Assembly: GCF_007655135.1 (NCBI RefSeq)
Contig: NC_045128.1
Location: 36,302,811-36,366,810 of the forward strand
Direction of reading: 5' to 3'
Length of the DNA stretch: 64,000 nt
Source: Punica granatum
Lineage: Eukaryota > Streptophyta > Magnoliopsida > Myrtales > Lythraceae
In this document: one piece after another, positions 35,088 to 46,385 of the stretch
How the letters are laid out: the number at the start of each line of letters is the position of its first letter
Numbering within the stretch: position 1 is the first letter of the stretch
The notes under the pieces: model-generated
Told to the model about the DNA's origin: nothing
What the model saw: only the letters and a program-made list of their open reading frames with translations
The model's database searches: none
Position numbers and translations under genes: made by a program

Positions 35088-35280
35088 CAGTTTGGTTTCG
35101 CACTTAAAATTATAAAAAAATTTAATTTTAATTTTAACTTAACACACTACATAACAAAAATACATATTTTTCAAGTCAAAATTTTTATCTTTTAACTTTA
35201 ACTCAATACACTATACAATCATTTGTCATTTTCCACGATCAAAATCAAAGTTACTTTAACTTTGAAACCAAACGCACCAT
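35088..35280. mobile_element. MITE-like element, copy B
   Basis: Ends CAGTTTGGTTTCGC and GAAACCAAACGCACC; interior shares CTTAAAATTA, TTAACTTAACACACTACA and CACGATCAAAATCAAAGTTA with copy A. It lies directly at the truncated end of the BAHD pseudogene. Confidence 0.8.
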
Positions 35281-35734
35281 TAATCTCTTATGAGACCCAT
35301 GTACTATTATATTAATTAAAAAATTTATCTTTTCACATTTTAATAATTTTAATACGAATTTTTTTATTAATTTAAAAATACATAAACTTTCAATTTGATA
35401 ACGATTCTAATACAGTATCAAATTTTTTGTTAATTTGTATGAAATCAACGCTATTGAGGCTCTGACGACCTCAATTGGGAGTGAGGGCGCTCGCAATCCC
35501 AATCGGAGGGTGGTGGTCGGAATCAAAGAACAAAATACCATGCATGTGGTGTCAGAAGAGCCACGGAATGTTGGAGAAGGCGAGTGGGAAAGTGGTTGTG
35601 GATGGGTACGAGGAGGAGTTCAGTGAGGGTGGCGTTGGAGAAACTTGAATCCGTTACATGATCTCAATCGAGCTCCGGTCATTGGTCGCCGAGTCTAATC
35701 TCTAATGGTCGGTTCTCTGGCTAGTTGAGTTGTT

Positions 35735-35918
35735 TGGGGCCTGTTTGGTTTGATAAAATTATTTTAGAATCATAATTTTGATTTTAACTCTACCCACTAC
35801 ACAACAAAAACACACGTTTCCCAAGTCAAATTTATAATACCATCTCATTTGTCTTTTTCCACAATCAAAATCAAAATCAAAATCAAAATTACTTTAACTC
35901 TGAAACCAAACGCCCCCT
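35735..35918. mobile_element. MITE-like element, copy C
   Basis: Ends GGGGCCTGTTTGGTTTGA and CTGAAACCAAACGCCCCC form an imperfect terminal inverted repeat; interior shares ACACAACAAAAACACA and CCACAATCAAAATCAAAA with A and B, the last with short internal expansions. Confidence 0.8.
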
Positions 35919-37379
35919 TGATCGTTGAGGACGCTTCTTGACAACATGGCATGCATGAGAGAGACAAATAGAGAAGCTTTATGTTGACTATTTTTTTTTT
36001 TTACTTTTTAGTTTTTGTAATATTTGCCATGTGCCTATTTAAATACTCTCACAAAATAAAATTAGTTTGGAGGGGGAGACCATGCTTCTTAGGAAGTTAG
36101 GAGGATTTTTTTCTCTCTCTCTCTCTTTCTTCTTGTGAGTTTTAATTAATATATGCTTAGAAACTTATCCGTGCATAACATGACATAATCTGCGTGTAAC
36201 TACAATGATTCTTTTTTAATATGCTCATGGATTGATTAATTAAGTGTAAGAAAAATAAAAAGTAAGAGTTGGAGATAGAATTTGAAAAAAGAAAATAAAA
36301 ATAATGTGATAGAAGGCAGATTGAGAGGTTGAAACTGGAAAATGATAGAGCCAAATAAAAAAAGAGTGATACATCGGAGGAAATGGATGGGAGAATAATA
36401 TTAAGCGGATAATATTGTCCTCTTTTATTTTAAATCATGTCATATTTAAAAGTAAGAGATAACCTCAACTTTTTAATTAGAATCTATAAATGAATTTGCA
36501 GTTAAAAAATAGAATATTTATTTAGATAATAGAAGAAGATAAGGTTGAAAAATCCATGCTTCATGGTGGATGATTCTAAATATATTATTTACTAATGGAA
36601 GGGCTCACACTCATTGGCAGGTAAATTTTTTTTTTATTATTGTCTCTAGAATACAAAATCTCATTAATTAAATTATGAAAGATATGTGCTAAAATTTTAA
36701 CTAAATCTTCAACATATGTCATCATTTATCATGATTGATAGATAATCTTTTACTTACGTATGAAATAAAATCTAATTATCTTTTTGTGGTGATATAAAAT
36801 CTATCGTATTATGATACTATTTAGGTTAAAATTAAGTTTTCCTGCCTAGTTTAATTTCGATCAATAATAACAGGATGATTGCTCATGGTCTACTATTTGA
36901 CATAGATAATATATTTTGTTTTATTAAATTTTATATGTAATTTTAATTAAGTATTCGCAAATTAAAAATAATTACTAATAAATCACATTTAAACGAGTAT
37001 TAGAAAATTCTGATTGTTATATTTGTATTTTATCAATAATATACGAATTAACTCTTCTCAAGAATATTAAAAATATATAAGGAAAGAGGATTAGTCATGA
37101 ATATTACTATTAAGCATTTAAGATAGTAAAAAAGAAGACATTTAAAATGAAACAAAATAATGAAATATATTGTTAAATTATTATGTTCAAGAGAGAAATG
37201 GGCATATTTTTGCTAATGACATCTTACCGAAAAATTTAGTTGACATTTTTGAATTCTTATGGCTAATAAAAAAATCATATATACGTATTAAATCTAAATT
37301 AAAAGAATGGAAGGATAGAACTAAAGAAATTGAGTATGGAAAATTAATTCACTTGATTGCAAAATGAGAATTAATAACT

Positions 37380-37660
37380 ATGTGTTTGGTTTTAGAGTTA
37401 AGTTTTGATTTTAATTAAGTTGTAATGATTGTATTGTTAAATTATGAGAAAAAATGTAAAAAAGTAATGAATAGTTGAGAAAAAGTAAAATTGTGTTGTT
37501 GAATTGTGAAAAAAGTAACGGATAGTTGAGAGAATTTAGTATTAAAAATTGAACAAAAAGAGAAAAATGATAATTGTATTGTTAATTTTTGTTCTATAAT
37601 AAATAAAATTAAAGTTAGAATTAAAATTTTAAAAGGTTGGTTGTAAAATCAAATGGGCTG
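37380..37660. mobile_element. MITE-like element, copy D
   Basis: Begins GTGTTTGGTTTTAGAG and ends AAATCAAATGGGC. The left half is closely related to copy F (TTGATTTTAATT, GTTGTAATGATTGT, TAATGAATAGTTGAGA). Ends are more diverged than in A-C. Confidence 0.65.
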
Positions 37661-37861
37661 TTACCTCGCTCATAGGAGAAAAAAAAATAACCATCAAAGA
37701 TTTTTTTTAAAAATATCAATATATAATATATGTAATATACATATGTATATATATAGTTTCATTGCAATGCAGCGCGTGGAGAAGACGTCTGGCGCCTTAT
37801 CCTTCCAGTATTGGCTTGGTGACTAGCCGTAGGACCCGCCATCGGAGCCGATCCAAACCCC

Positions 37862-38068
37862 GTGAAAACTACTCACTGCCACCCCTCTTTCTCTCTCCCT
37901 CTCTTCTCGCGCAATCGATCGTTCGGTCATACCGTTGCTAGCTTCTGCTCCAGCTCAAGCTCGCTCTGCTATGGTGGTGTCCTCTGTTTATTAGCTACCG
38001 AAGGTTTTCGCCCGAACCGCCCCTCGAGTACTTACTTAAATGGCGGAGCTCTTCTGGGCCTCTGTTGA
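37862..38068 (+). other. Upstream ORF overlapping the phosphatase start
   Basis: A 68-codon open frame (MKTTHCHPSFSLPLFSRN start) in the leader of the phosphatase gene. It is out of frame with the main ATG at 38040 and ends 29 bases after it, so translation of it would reduce initiation at the main start. Whether the transcript includes 37862 is unknown. Confidence 0.4.
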
Positions 38069-41000
38069 AGCTCGGCCGTTGCTGGGCATTTCCGTCCCAT
38101 GGGACCTGTTGAAGTTTCAGAGACCCTGCAATCGAGTCTGCGTCTCTTCCAAGAGGAAGTCCATCGGTTGCCTTCTCTCTAACAAGAACTCGACCTGGAC
38201 TCCTTCGGATTCATCATCGCCAGCAGCTTCTTCTAGTAGGACGTCTTTCGACATCATTTCCACCTCAGGTACGCTTCGGTTCCTGTAATTCTGTTTAAGC
38301 GTCAGCATTTGATCGCGTAGATGATGATGCAGAGCTCGCTAACTAGATGGAGCTTTTCATTACGCACCCGATTGCTTGGGTAATTCTGGCCGAAAGATGT
38401 GATTTTTTTCCGTTACGTATTGATTGTATCCGCAATTCTGCCGTCGTTCTCATGGTTCTGTTTGTCGAATTGGGCAGAGTGCTCTGACGGCAGTATTGTC
38501 TTTCGGTTTGGGGAGGTGACCGAAGCGGAAGAAAACGCTGTTCAGTCGGAGGAAGTCGAGCTGAATAGTGATAGTGCTGATGAAGCTGCTTCTGGAAGTT
38601 CGTCTAGCGAAAACAGCACAAGTAATGCTGCAGTAGGGATGCTACATGAAAATCAACAAGAAGCCAAACTTGGTGATGGTAGTGTCGATGAAGTTGGTCC
38701 AGAAAGATTGTTGAGTGACGATACGAGAAGTGTTGTTGCGCTTGGGGTTCTTGATAATGATCAAGCAAGTGAAATTGGACACCGCGACTCTAGTCATACT
38801 TTGATACTAGAACGGACAGCTGGGTCCCATTCCGTGGCTGAGTCCACTGTTGACCCACCAAAAATAGTCAGTTCTGACAGTATTGCAAGAGGACCAAGTG
38901 ATCATCGGGTGTCAGTTGAAACTCGCGAATTGCATAATACTTCTGAGGACACCCATTTGGGTTCAGGAATATATGTTGGTCCTGAAGCCCATGCACAAAC
39001 TGAGAAAGTTCCTCTCAATAACATTCACAAAACGTCTCCTAGTCCTGTCGCCGAGCCTGAGCTCGATTATGCAGTGAATTTGCAAAACAATGGCGGTGTT
39101 GTTGGGGCTGAGGTCTATACTTCTTCAACTCCTCCTCAAAATAGCAGTGCTACTTTCATTAGCAAAGAGGCTAGCGATCTAAAGGAATCACCGCAGGCTA
39201 AGTTTCCAGAAGCAGATATCTTTGCAGCTTCCTCTGAATCTGAAAGGGCTGTGAGCCTAGAGGAAGAATCACGGGAAGAGACTCCAGATGAAGATCATGA
39301 TAATGCAGATCTGGAAGAGTTACCAAAGGCCATTGCCCCACATGATGATATAAAGGCTGTCAAGAAAGAGGAAATATTACCAATAAAGACGGAGGAGGAA
39401 GATACTACTTCAGCTTCCTCCGGCTCCAGTGTTGAAGTTGCAGCCTCTAGTGATTATCACAGCCAAGAAAATCATGAGGAGAATATAGAGCTGGAACATT
39501 CAGGCCTTTCTCCAGTTTTGGTTGCTGATGAACCCATGTTGGATAATTTGAATGAGAATTTAACCAGTGAAGACACCGAGGAGGTTACAACCAGTCAAGA
39601 CACCAAGGAGGTTACTACCAGTCAAGACACCAAGGAGGTTGCGTCATTGCATGTACCCGCTTCGTCCGAGGTTGGTTCTCATGACAAGGAAGTAAATAAA
39701 CGATTCAGTGTTGCTATTCTTATAATGTTTCTCTATGGGTTTTTCGGTTGCGTTTGGTTTTATAGTAGGATTTTAAAATCAGATTTTAATTTTGATTTTG
39801 AGTGGTATAAATGGAGCCCACCATTTGACTTTGTATGAGTTATGTTGTTTTGTTGTGGGAAAAAGTGATATAAATGGGACCCACTCTTTGACTTTGTATG
39901 AGTTATTTTATTTTGTAATGGGTAGAATTAAGTTAGAATTGTGATTCTAAAATAGAATCGCGAAACCAAACAGGCCCTTCATCTCTGATGAAACAATTGA
40001 AGCTAACATTGGTCAAATTTCTGTCAATTAGATTTGAGCTTTTAAGTTGGGTTTAATTTTGGTCGGACTTTTGGGAAAATAAAAGATTTTTGGGATTCTT
40101 TTGTAATTGAAAAAATAAAAACTCATACTATATTAGATTAGAGCTTTTAAAATGTTCTGAAGAAATAAAAGGAAGCCACAGTATTGTGACAGACGGCCGT
40201 TGGGACTGACTTTTCACGACGCAATAATATTTAATTCAAGCTGGTTTGCTTTTCTCGACTTTTGAGAACTTATTTTCTGTACGTACACGTTTGGACTTTT
40301 TGACTAGTTGAGATGATAAAATTTTTTTTTATCTGAGGAGCTTAGTTCATCTATCAAATTGATGTTTGTAGTTGGACGATGGTGGTCAATTCTCAACTTC
40401 AAAAGAATCTGTTGATGGTGAAGAGTGCAGTAAGATTATGGAAATGTCAGCTATCAGTGATGACGAATTGGAATCTGTCAAGTTTAATCATAAGAGGTAA
40501 TCTAATAGCCTCCATCTGTTGTGTATATGTTTGTGTAAAGAGGTACCATAAAGGTCAACTCGAGTGCATAGCTGCAGTCATTCATATTGTAGGCCTCGGG
40601 AAGATTACACTGTGTTTGATTTTAGAGGTAGGTTGAGATGAGTTTTGATTTTAATTGAGTTGTAATGATTGTGTTATTGAATTATGAGAAAAATTGTGAA
40701 AAAATAATGAATAGTTGAGAGAATTTAGTATTAAAAATTGAATTGAGTATAATGGAGGTATATGTGAATTCATGTATGGGCCCTACATTTTTTACTTTGA
40801 AGAGTTGATTTTTATCGTGTAGTGAGTAGAGTTAAAGTTTAAGTTAAAATTTTAAAATTCGATTGCGAAATCAAACAGAGCATATACCTGTGACATCTCA
40901 GCTCCTTGTAAGAGGTTGCTTTTGTGTAACCAAATATTATTAAAAATTTACTAGACTAAGGTGAAGTATTCTATCAGATAACTGATTGGCCTTATTTAAT

Positions 41001-43666
41001 TGGGTGTTGGAGATGAGTATAATTACAATTGGTGCTATGACAATCTCAGTTAGTTGACAGGAAGAGAGATGGATGAACTGACCATCTATTATGTAATAAT
41101 AATTATTATGGAGGTTTTTATTGCAGTAAATGATCCAAAAGGATTCTGCTTTGTTTGGTTTTGAATATCATTATTTTACTCTACTCCATCTACTCTATTC
41201 TTCCTCTAATTCAGAAACACAATTATTATTTTTTTTAAAAAAATTTAATCTAATTTAATAATAATTTTTCTTACATGTCTTTTCTTAACAATTATTATAA
41301 CTAATTTTTTAATATTAAATTTTTTCAACTATTCATTATTTTTTTTATCTTTTTCTCTAAGTTTATAATAATTTATCTCACATACTTTTTTGACAATTAT
41401 TACAATTAATTTTTTGATAATAAAATTTTCCAACCATTTTGTCTTCATCTCGTGGAGTAGAGTAGAGTAATAATTCTAATCCGAAACCAAATTAGTGTGT
41501 TACGACATTGTTTTATGCTGTGCATAGTCTCATAGGATGGCCTCATATCATCATCTGGTCGGATGTTGTCGAAGAAAAGGCTAGTTTTACATGCGAATCA
41601 ACTAATAAGCAAACAATGTGGCGATACTTATTGCGTTCTCCATGAAGAAAAAATAGGCTCAGTCATTTTAAGTTGAGGAATCGTTAGGTCAAAAAATATG
41701 CCACCTCTGCTCTTCATGCATTTCCTTATGTTGGCTGTGACAGAGAGGAGATCTTGACAACGGCATTTTGCCTGGCTTCTGGTGCCACTTCACTGCCACA
41801 TCCCTCTAAGGTAACTCTGTACTGTAGCTGTAGATTATTCACTTGTCTTCTGTTATGTTGGAAAAAATTTCTTGTTGCGGTAGTGCTTTCAGGAAATTCC
41901 AGGATTCATTTTCGTTGTTTAAATTAATGAGATGTATTTGATGAGAGACTTGTCCAGATATGGCATATCATACAAAGAGGAAAATGAAATGTATTAATTT
42001 GAAAAAAAAAAAAAAAGGAGTACTGTGGATCTTTGCATGTTTAAACAGATTTACATTTTTCTTTCCATAAACAGCATGAATTATAAGTACTCAGCGTGAT
42101 TGAATGAATAATAGCTGCCAGGCATTGACAGGTGGAGAAGATGCCTATTTCATTGCTGGTAAGAACTGGCTCGGTGTTGCTGATGGAGCCGGTCAGTGGT
42201 CAATGGAAGGTAAAACTTCTCGATTAGATTGGTTTTTTGCGAGGAGAAACTTATGAATCTGCGTTATTTGCATATTTATGCAATGCCCCGAATCGAAACA
42301 GGAGTCCTGAACTAACATTGAGAAGCTACAGCTTCGAAAGCTAAAAGGTCGTATGATATAGTTGCAGTTCCAAAATTACCACCATCATAGAAATAAAACT
42401 ATTTCAAATGAACTTTTACCATGCGAGAAATGATGCATTGCGTCGCAGTGCTTCCACAGAGATCCATCCGACATCTCTTACCAGTCCATCGCTGTTCTAA
42501 TTTCAATCATCTCAGCATGTAAATAATGGGCAGGGCATATGCCTCTTGATGAAACCAGAAAGTTATTGGTGCACTTTATTTCTATTTCAGGAACTAATAC
42601 CGGATTATATGCGAAAGAGCTGATGGAGAACTGCAAAGCTATCGCAAGCAGTTCTTCGACCGATCCTCTTGATGTTCTTAAAAGAAGTTCTGCGGAGACG
42701 GAATCTCTCGGATCATCTACAGTTTTGGTAGCTCGCTTCGAAGAACAGGTATGGTTTTCCACAAACAAGATAGTTCTTTTTTCCTTTTTCAGTTTTCTGC
42801 AAACTACCTTGTTGAGGATGCATGCTATGGTTCATCAAGGAGTTCTTTGAGAATCTTATTCTTAGTTTCCTCCTTCATGGTTGTGCTCTACGTTGGGAAA
42901 CTCTGTTGCTTCATTATCTTCATATAAAGCACGTCGATCCTTTGTCCAACTAGATGTTTTTGGAAATCCATGGATATTTATTGTGTCCATCTACGGGCTG
43001 ATGAGCCACAGGTTCTTCATGTGGCGACTATTGGAGACTCAAGATTTATCGTGATCAGGAATGGGATCATTATCGAAAGGTCTTCTCTGATGTTCCATGA
43101 GTTCAGCTTCCCTGTGCAGATAGAAAGAGGCGACGATCCAACAAAACTAGCAGAGGTATGCCATGCTGAATCCGCTAAAGCTTCTGTGAATTGACAAAAA
43201 AACTTACACCACTATATCTAGCTAATAAAATGTTCGGGTTCAGCTTTACAGAGTACGGTTAGACGAGGACGATGTTATTATTGCCGCTACCGATGGCCTA
43301 TTTGACAATCTATATGAGCAAGAAATAGCTTCGATTGTTCTCAAGTCGCTCCAAGCTGGCTTGGGCCCTCAGGTACATATAAGTTATGCTCAACTTTATG
43401 AGACCGATGCACGCGATCCTTTCGATGTTTGCACTGACAATTTCTCATTTCACCCTCTTTGATTGATTCCTCTTCTACGAATGTTATAGGATATAGCCGA
43501 ACTGCTAGCCACCAGAGCACAGGAGGTGGGTTGGTCCACTTCTGCTCGATCTCCATTTGCCGATGCAGCACAAGCAGCCGGCTATGTCGGGTATACCGGG
43601 GGAAAGCTCGATGATGTTACTGTTATCGTCTCGCTGGTGCAGAAGAGCTCCTCATCTCGCCCGTAG
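38040..43666 (+). CDS. PP2C-family protein phosphatase, At4g33500 (PP2C 62)-like
   Basis: Metal-dependent Ser/Thr phosphatase of 776 residues. Nine exons: 38040-38268, 38478-39691, 40372-40496, 41744-41810, 42122-42209, 42591-42748, 43012-43155, 43244-43372, 43490-43666; all GT-AG, in phase. The start ([20 protein letters not shown], then basic and serine-rich) may be a plastid transit peptide. Exon 2 codes for about 400 acidic, disordered residues and includes a nine-residue repeat. The phosphatase domain begins near 545: [48 protein letters not shown] and [14 protein letters not shown]. The metal-binding aspartates of VADG, TDG and LDD are present; the usual DGxGG is DGAGQ, as in this subgroup. 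The frame running past 39691 is intron read-through. Introns 2 and 3 contain MITE-like elements. Substrate unknown. Confidence 0.92.
39563..39640 (+). repeat. 27-bp coding minisatellite in the phosphatase gene
   Basis: About three copies of a 27-base unit coding for DTKEVTTSQ ([23 protein letters not shown]) in the acidic disordered region of exon 2. The period is a multiple of three, so copy number can change without a frameshift. Confidence 0.93.
39746..39977. mobile_element. MITE-like element, copy E (phosphatase intron 2)
   Basis: Ends GGTTGCGTTTGGTTTTA and CGAAACCAAACAGGCCC form a terminal inverted repeat. It contains an internal duplication (AAATGG(A/G)(G/A)CCCAC then TTTGACTTTGTATGAGTTAT, twice). 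It begins 54 bases after the exon 2 donor. Confidence 0.85.
40609..40882. mobile_element. MITE-like element, copy F (phosphatase intron 3)
   Basis: Begins ACTGTGTTTGATTTTAGA and ends TTGCGAAATCAAACAGAGC. Close relative of copy D in its left half. Confidence 0.78.
41147..41496. mobile_element. MITE-like element, copy G (phosphatase intron 3)
   Basis: Ends CTTTGTTTGGTTTTGA and AATCCGAAACCAAATTAG form an inverted repeat; just inside, TCATTATTTTACTCTACT and AGAGTAGAGTAATAATT extend it, so the ends could fold into a hairpin. The interior differs from A-F, so it may be a related subfamily. Confidence 0.75.
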
Positions 43667-44450
43667 AGTCTTTATCACCTCTTCATTGTAGCTTTTTCGT
43701 TCGCAGATGCTCCCATCTCGTACCGTTTTGTGAACTCGAAACCACTACACACGTACATGTCCGCATATTGAGCCGTACTGAACAAACCACCCACCCATAT
43801 CATACATCACATTCGAAAGCGACACGAAATAAGTACAAGTCTCGTACCCATTAACGTGACCGATAATTAATGTGATAGAACATCTATATATTAAGTTAAA
43901 AGGAAAGTGTCAAAGGACTCTTCTTAATTTACCACATATCACTATGTGAAATTCCAAAAGAAAATATATTTTATTTTCATTAATATATAAAATCTGTGAT
44001 GCTAAAATTTGACTTTTTTTTGTAGCTTTAAATAATAAATTAATGGATAGAAAGGTTAGTGCAACTTTTTTTTTGTACTTTCATTTTATAAAGTAATTCC
44101 TAGGCAATATACAAAGTTCAAAATAGGTTCTATGATATGTTAATATGAACACTCTTTATAATATCAATTTACATTTGATGAATACATGCCCGCTGAAAAA
44201 GCACAATTAATAAATTATTAATCTTTGTCCTAGAAATAATACTTACATAACCAACATACATTTCAATGGGAATATAAATACAATTTTAAAAAATGTATAT
44301 TTGTCACTCTTTAAACAATAAAATTATTTTTGCAATTTTTATAGTGAGAAATATGGAATTTGTTCATAATTATTTCATTTTTAATATTTTTGTGGCTCCA
44401 TATGTATTATGTATGCTCATTTAGGTCTGACAATGATGCTTATCAATTCA

Positions 44451-44461
44451 CATACACACAC

Positions 44462-44498
<37 letters not shown>
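44451..44498. repeat. Compound CA/CATA/TA microsatellite
   Basis: ACACACACAT, then CATACATACATA, then about eleven TA units. Confidence 0.9.
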
Positions 44499-46167
44499 AA
44501 GAAGTATTTTCATATAAGATCCATATAATGAAAAATTATTTTATGTTTTAAGAGAAAATTATCAATTTGGTCATCGAAACATCATATTGCCATCAAAATT
44601 TTTGAAGGATCAAATTGATAGTAATATGAACTTCAAAGAAACATATAGATGATAGAGAAATTATAGTTTTAAAATTTTATATTTATGCATCGCGAAGGTC
44701 GGTCACACTAGTGTAATAAATGAAAGGGTTGTCTTGTCTTTCTACCGCTTTCTAGAAGCTATCCAAGGTAGAGAAAAAAAAAATACAGTTCTATTGTTCA
44801 AAATTTTGACGTGTGGTCGTCTTCACAATCACTAAAAATATTTTAGTGGAGAGGGGTGGATTTCTTTGAGTGGAATGGATGCCAAATTTCAAAGTTGTTC
44901 TTTGCTAAAGTTGGGTTATTCCCACTCGGCAGAGGAAGAATGCGATTCCCACGCTTTCATCTTCTCTGCCAATTCCAGTTCCAGGCCAGCTGCCACTTCC
45001 TTTAAGACTGATAAAAATAAAATGAAAAGAAAAGAAAAAATTCTCTCCCTTTCACCGGCCAAAAAATGAGGAGCTGACAACTTTTTACCGGGTTTTTCTA
45101 ATATACACGAAATTCCAGTTAGAATTCCCCCCTTCTATTCTTCTTGAAAAAGTAAAAGATATAGCAAGTTCGGGAGCTTCAAACAGTTTTTTAGATAAAA
45201 TTTGAGTTATTGGGAGGTCAATTTGATACATTTTCTCTCTCTTTATTAAGAGAGCATTTAGTACGAATTAATCCATGTGAATTATTGAAAATTTGATTTT
45301 TTTTGTAGGTATTCTTGTTTTTTGGTAGGTTATTGAAAATTTGATTTTAAATTTCCTGAGTCAAGATTACCATATTTGGTTGAAATAGATTATTGACTCT
45401 CTATTTAATCAAAATAATTTATCACATTCAATTCCTTTGTATACCTCGTCGGCGACGGTCGTTGGTAAAGACACATTGAAATTCCTGTCATTTTGAACTT
45501 AGAAATATCTATAATTTTTATTAAAAATAAAAATTTTATTTAAATGTTAATTTAAATATTACTTACTATTTTCTATTTACTTCAAGCAACAGAGCTCTCG
45601 GAGGGATAGATTTCTAGCGGCAAGAGAAGATGGAGGCGATCACAAAGAGGCAAGCGATGATGCAGTCGTTGGCGATTGCGTATTTGAATTCTCGACATTT
45701 TGAGTTGAGAAGTAATTATAACTTTAGTTTAAAAAATTACATCAAAATGATTAATTTAATTATTTGTTATTATTTTTCATATAATTTAGATATCAGAGTT
45801 TCGAGAGCGTGAGATTTTGTGTGAAACGTTGGAATAATGAGAGGAGACAATAGGCTATGCACATACTTGGAAAGCCAAAAACTCGATACTTTTTAGTTAT
45901 ATAAAAATATTATTATGTAAAAAAATTGTATATACTTTTTAGTGTACAAAAATATTATATATAATTATTATAAGTTTTATACTAACTTTAAATATATTCT
46001 CAATACTTTACATAATTATCCATCATTATTAATAAAACATAAACTAACAATAATGTGAGCCATCATTTATGTTTTATAGTTTTATAACATTATCAGTAAT
46101 TTTAAAAGTAAGAATATATGGAAAAAAAATTATTTCGAAGGTGAAAGGGAAACCAGTGCCAGTGAAT

Positions 46168-46194
46168 AGAGAGAGAGAGAGAGAGAGAGAGAGA
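46168..46194. repeat. (AG)n microsatellite upstream of LTPG
   Basis: Twenty-seven bases of AG repeat about 190 bases before the ATG of the lipid-transfer protein; GA-rich runs are frequent in plant promoters and leaders. Confidence 0.9.
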
Positions 46195-46385
46195 AGCAAG
46201 CATGGGGACACGTACGCCCACACCTACCTGCGTTGGCCACTCAATCACTTCCCCCACATGTCCCCTTCCCCCTTCTCCTCCTTGAAATTCCCAACACCAC
46301 CCACACTCACTCTCTCTCTCTAAAACCCTTCGTCTTCCTGACTCTGCTTCACTCTCGTTTTGGTCTCTGCTCGAACACGCCCACG

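Larger units (their letters stand above)
34936..38039. other. Repeat-rich AT-rich region upstream of the phosphatase gene
   Basis: Holds MITE-like copies B, C and D (listed separately). Between them, 35430-35640 is a GC-richer patch with a short plus-strand open stretch (35435-35626) that I do not recognise. 36000-37370 is very AT-rich with no gene seen. The promoter and leader of the phosphatase gene occupy about 37700-38039. Confidence 0.55.
43667..46385. other. AT-rich intergenic region
   Basis: Phosphatase 3' UTR at left, lipid-transfer-protein promoter at right. A CA/TA microsatellite lies at 44451-44498. A plus-strand 60-codon open stretch at 45630-45812 (MEAITKRQAMMQSLAIAYLN start) looks mildly coding-like before turning AT-rich, but matches nothing I know. 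A second, 44866-45069, is also unsupported. Confidence 0.5.

Noticed and set aside
39692..39838. Continuation of the phosphatase frame to a stop at 39838
   Set aside because: A GT donor at 39692 with phase-0 joining to 40372 restores the conserved protein; the tail reads into a MITE-like element.
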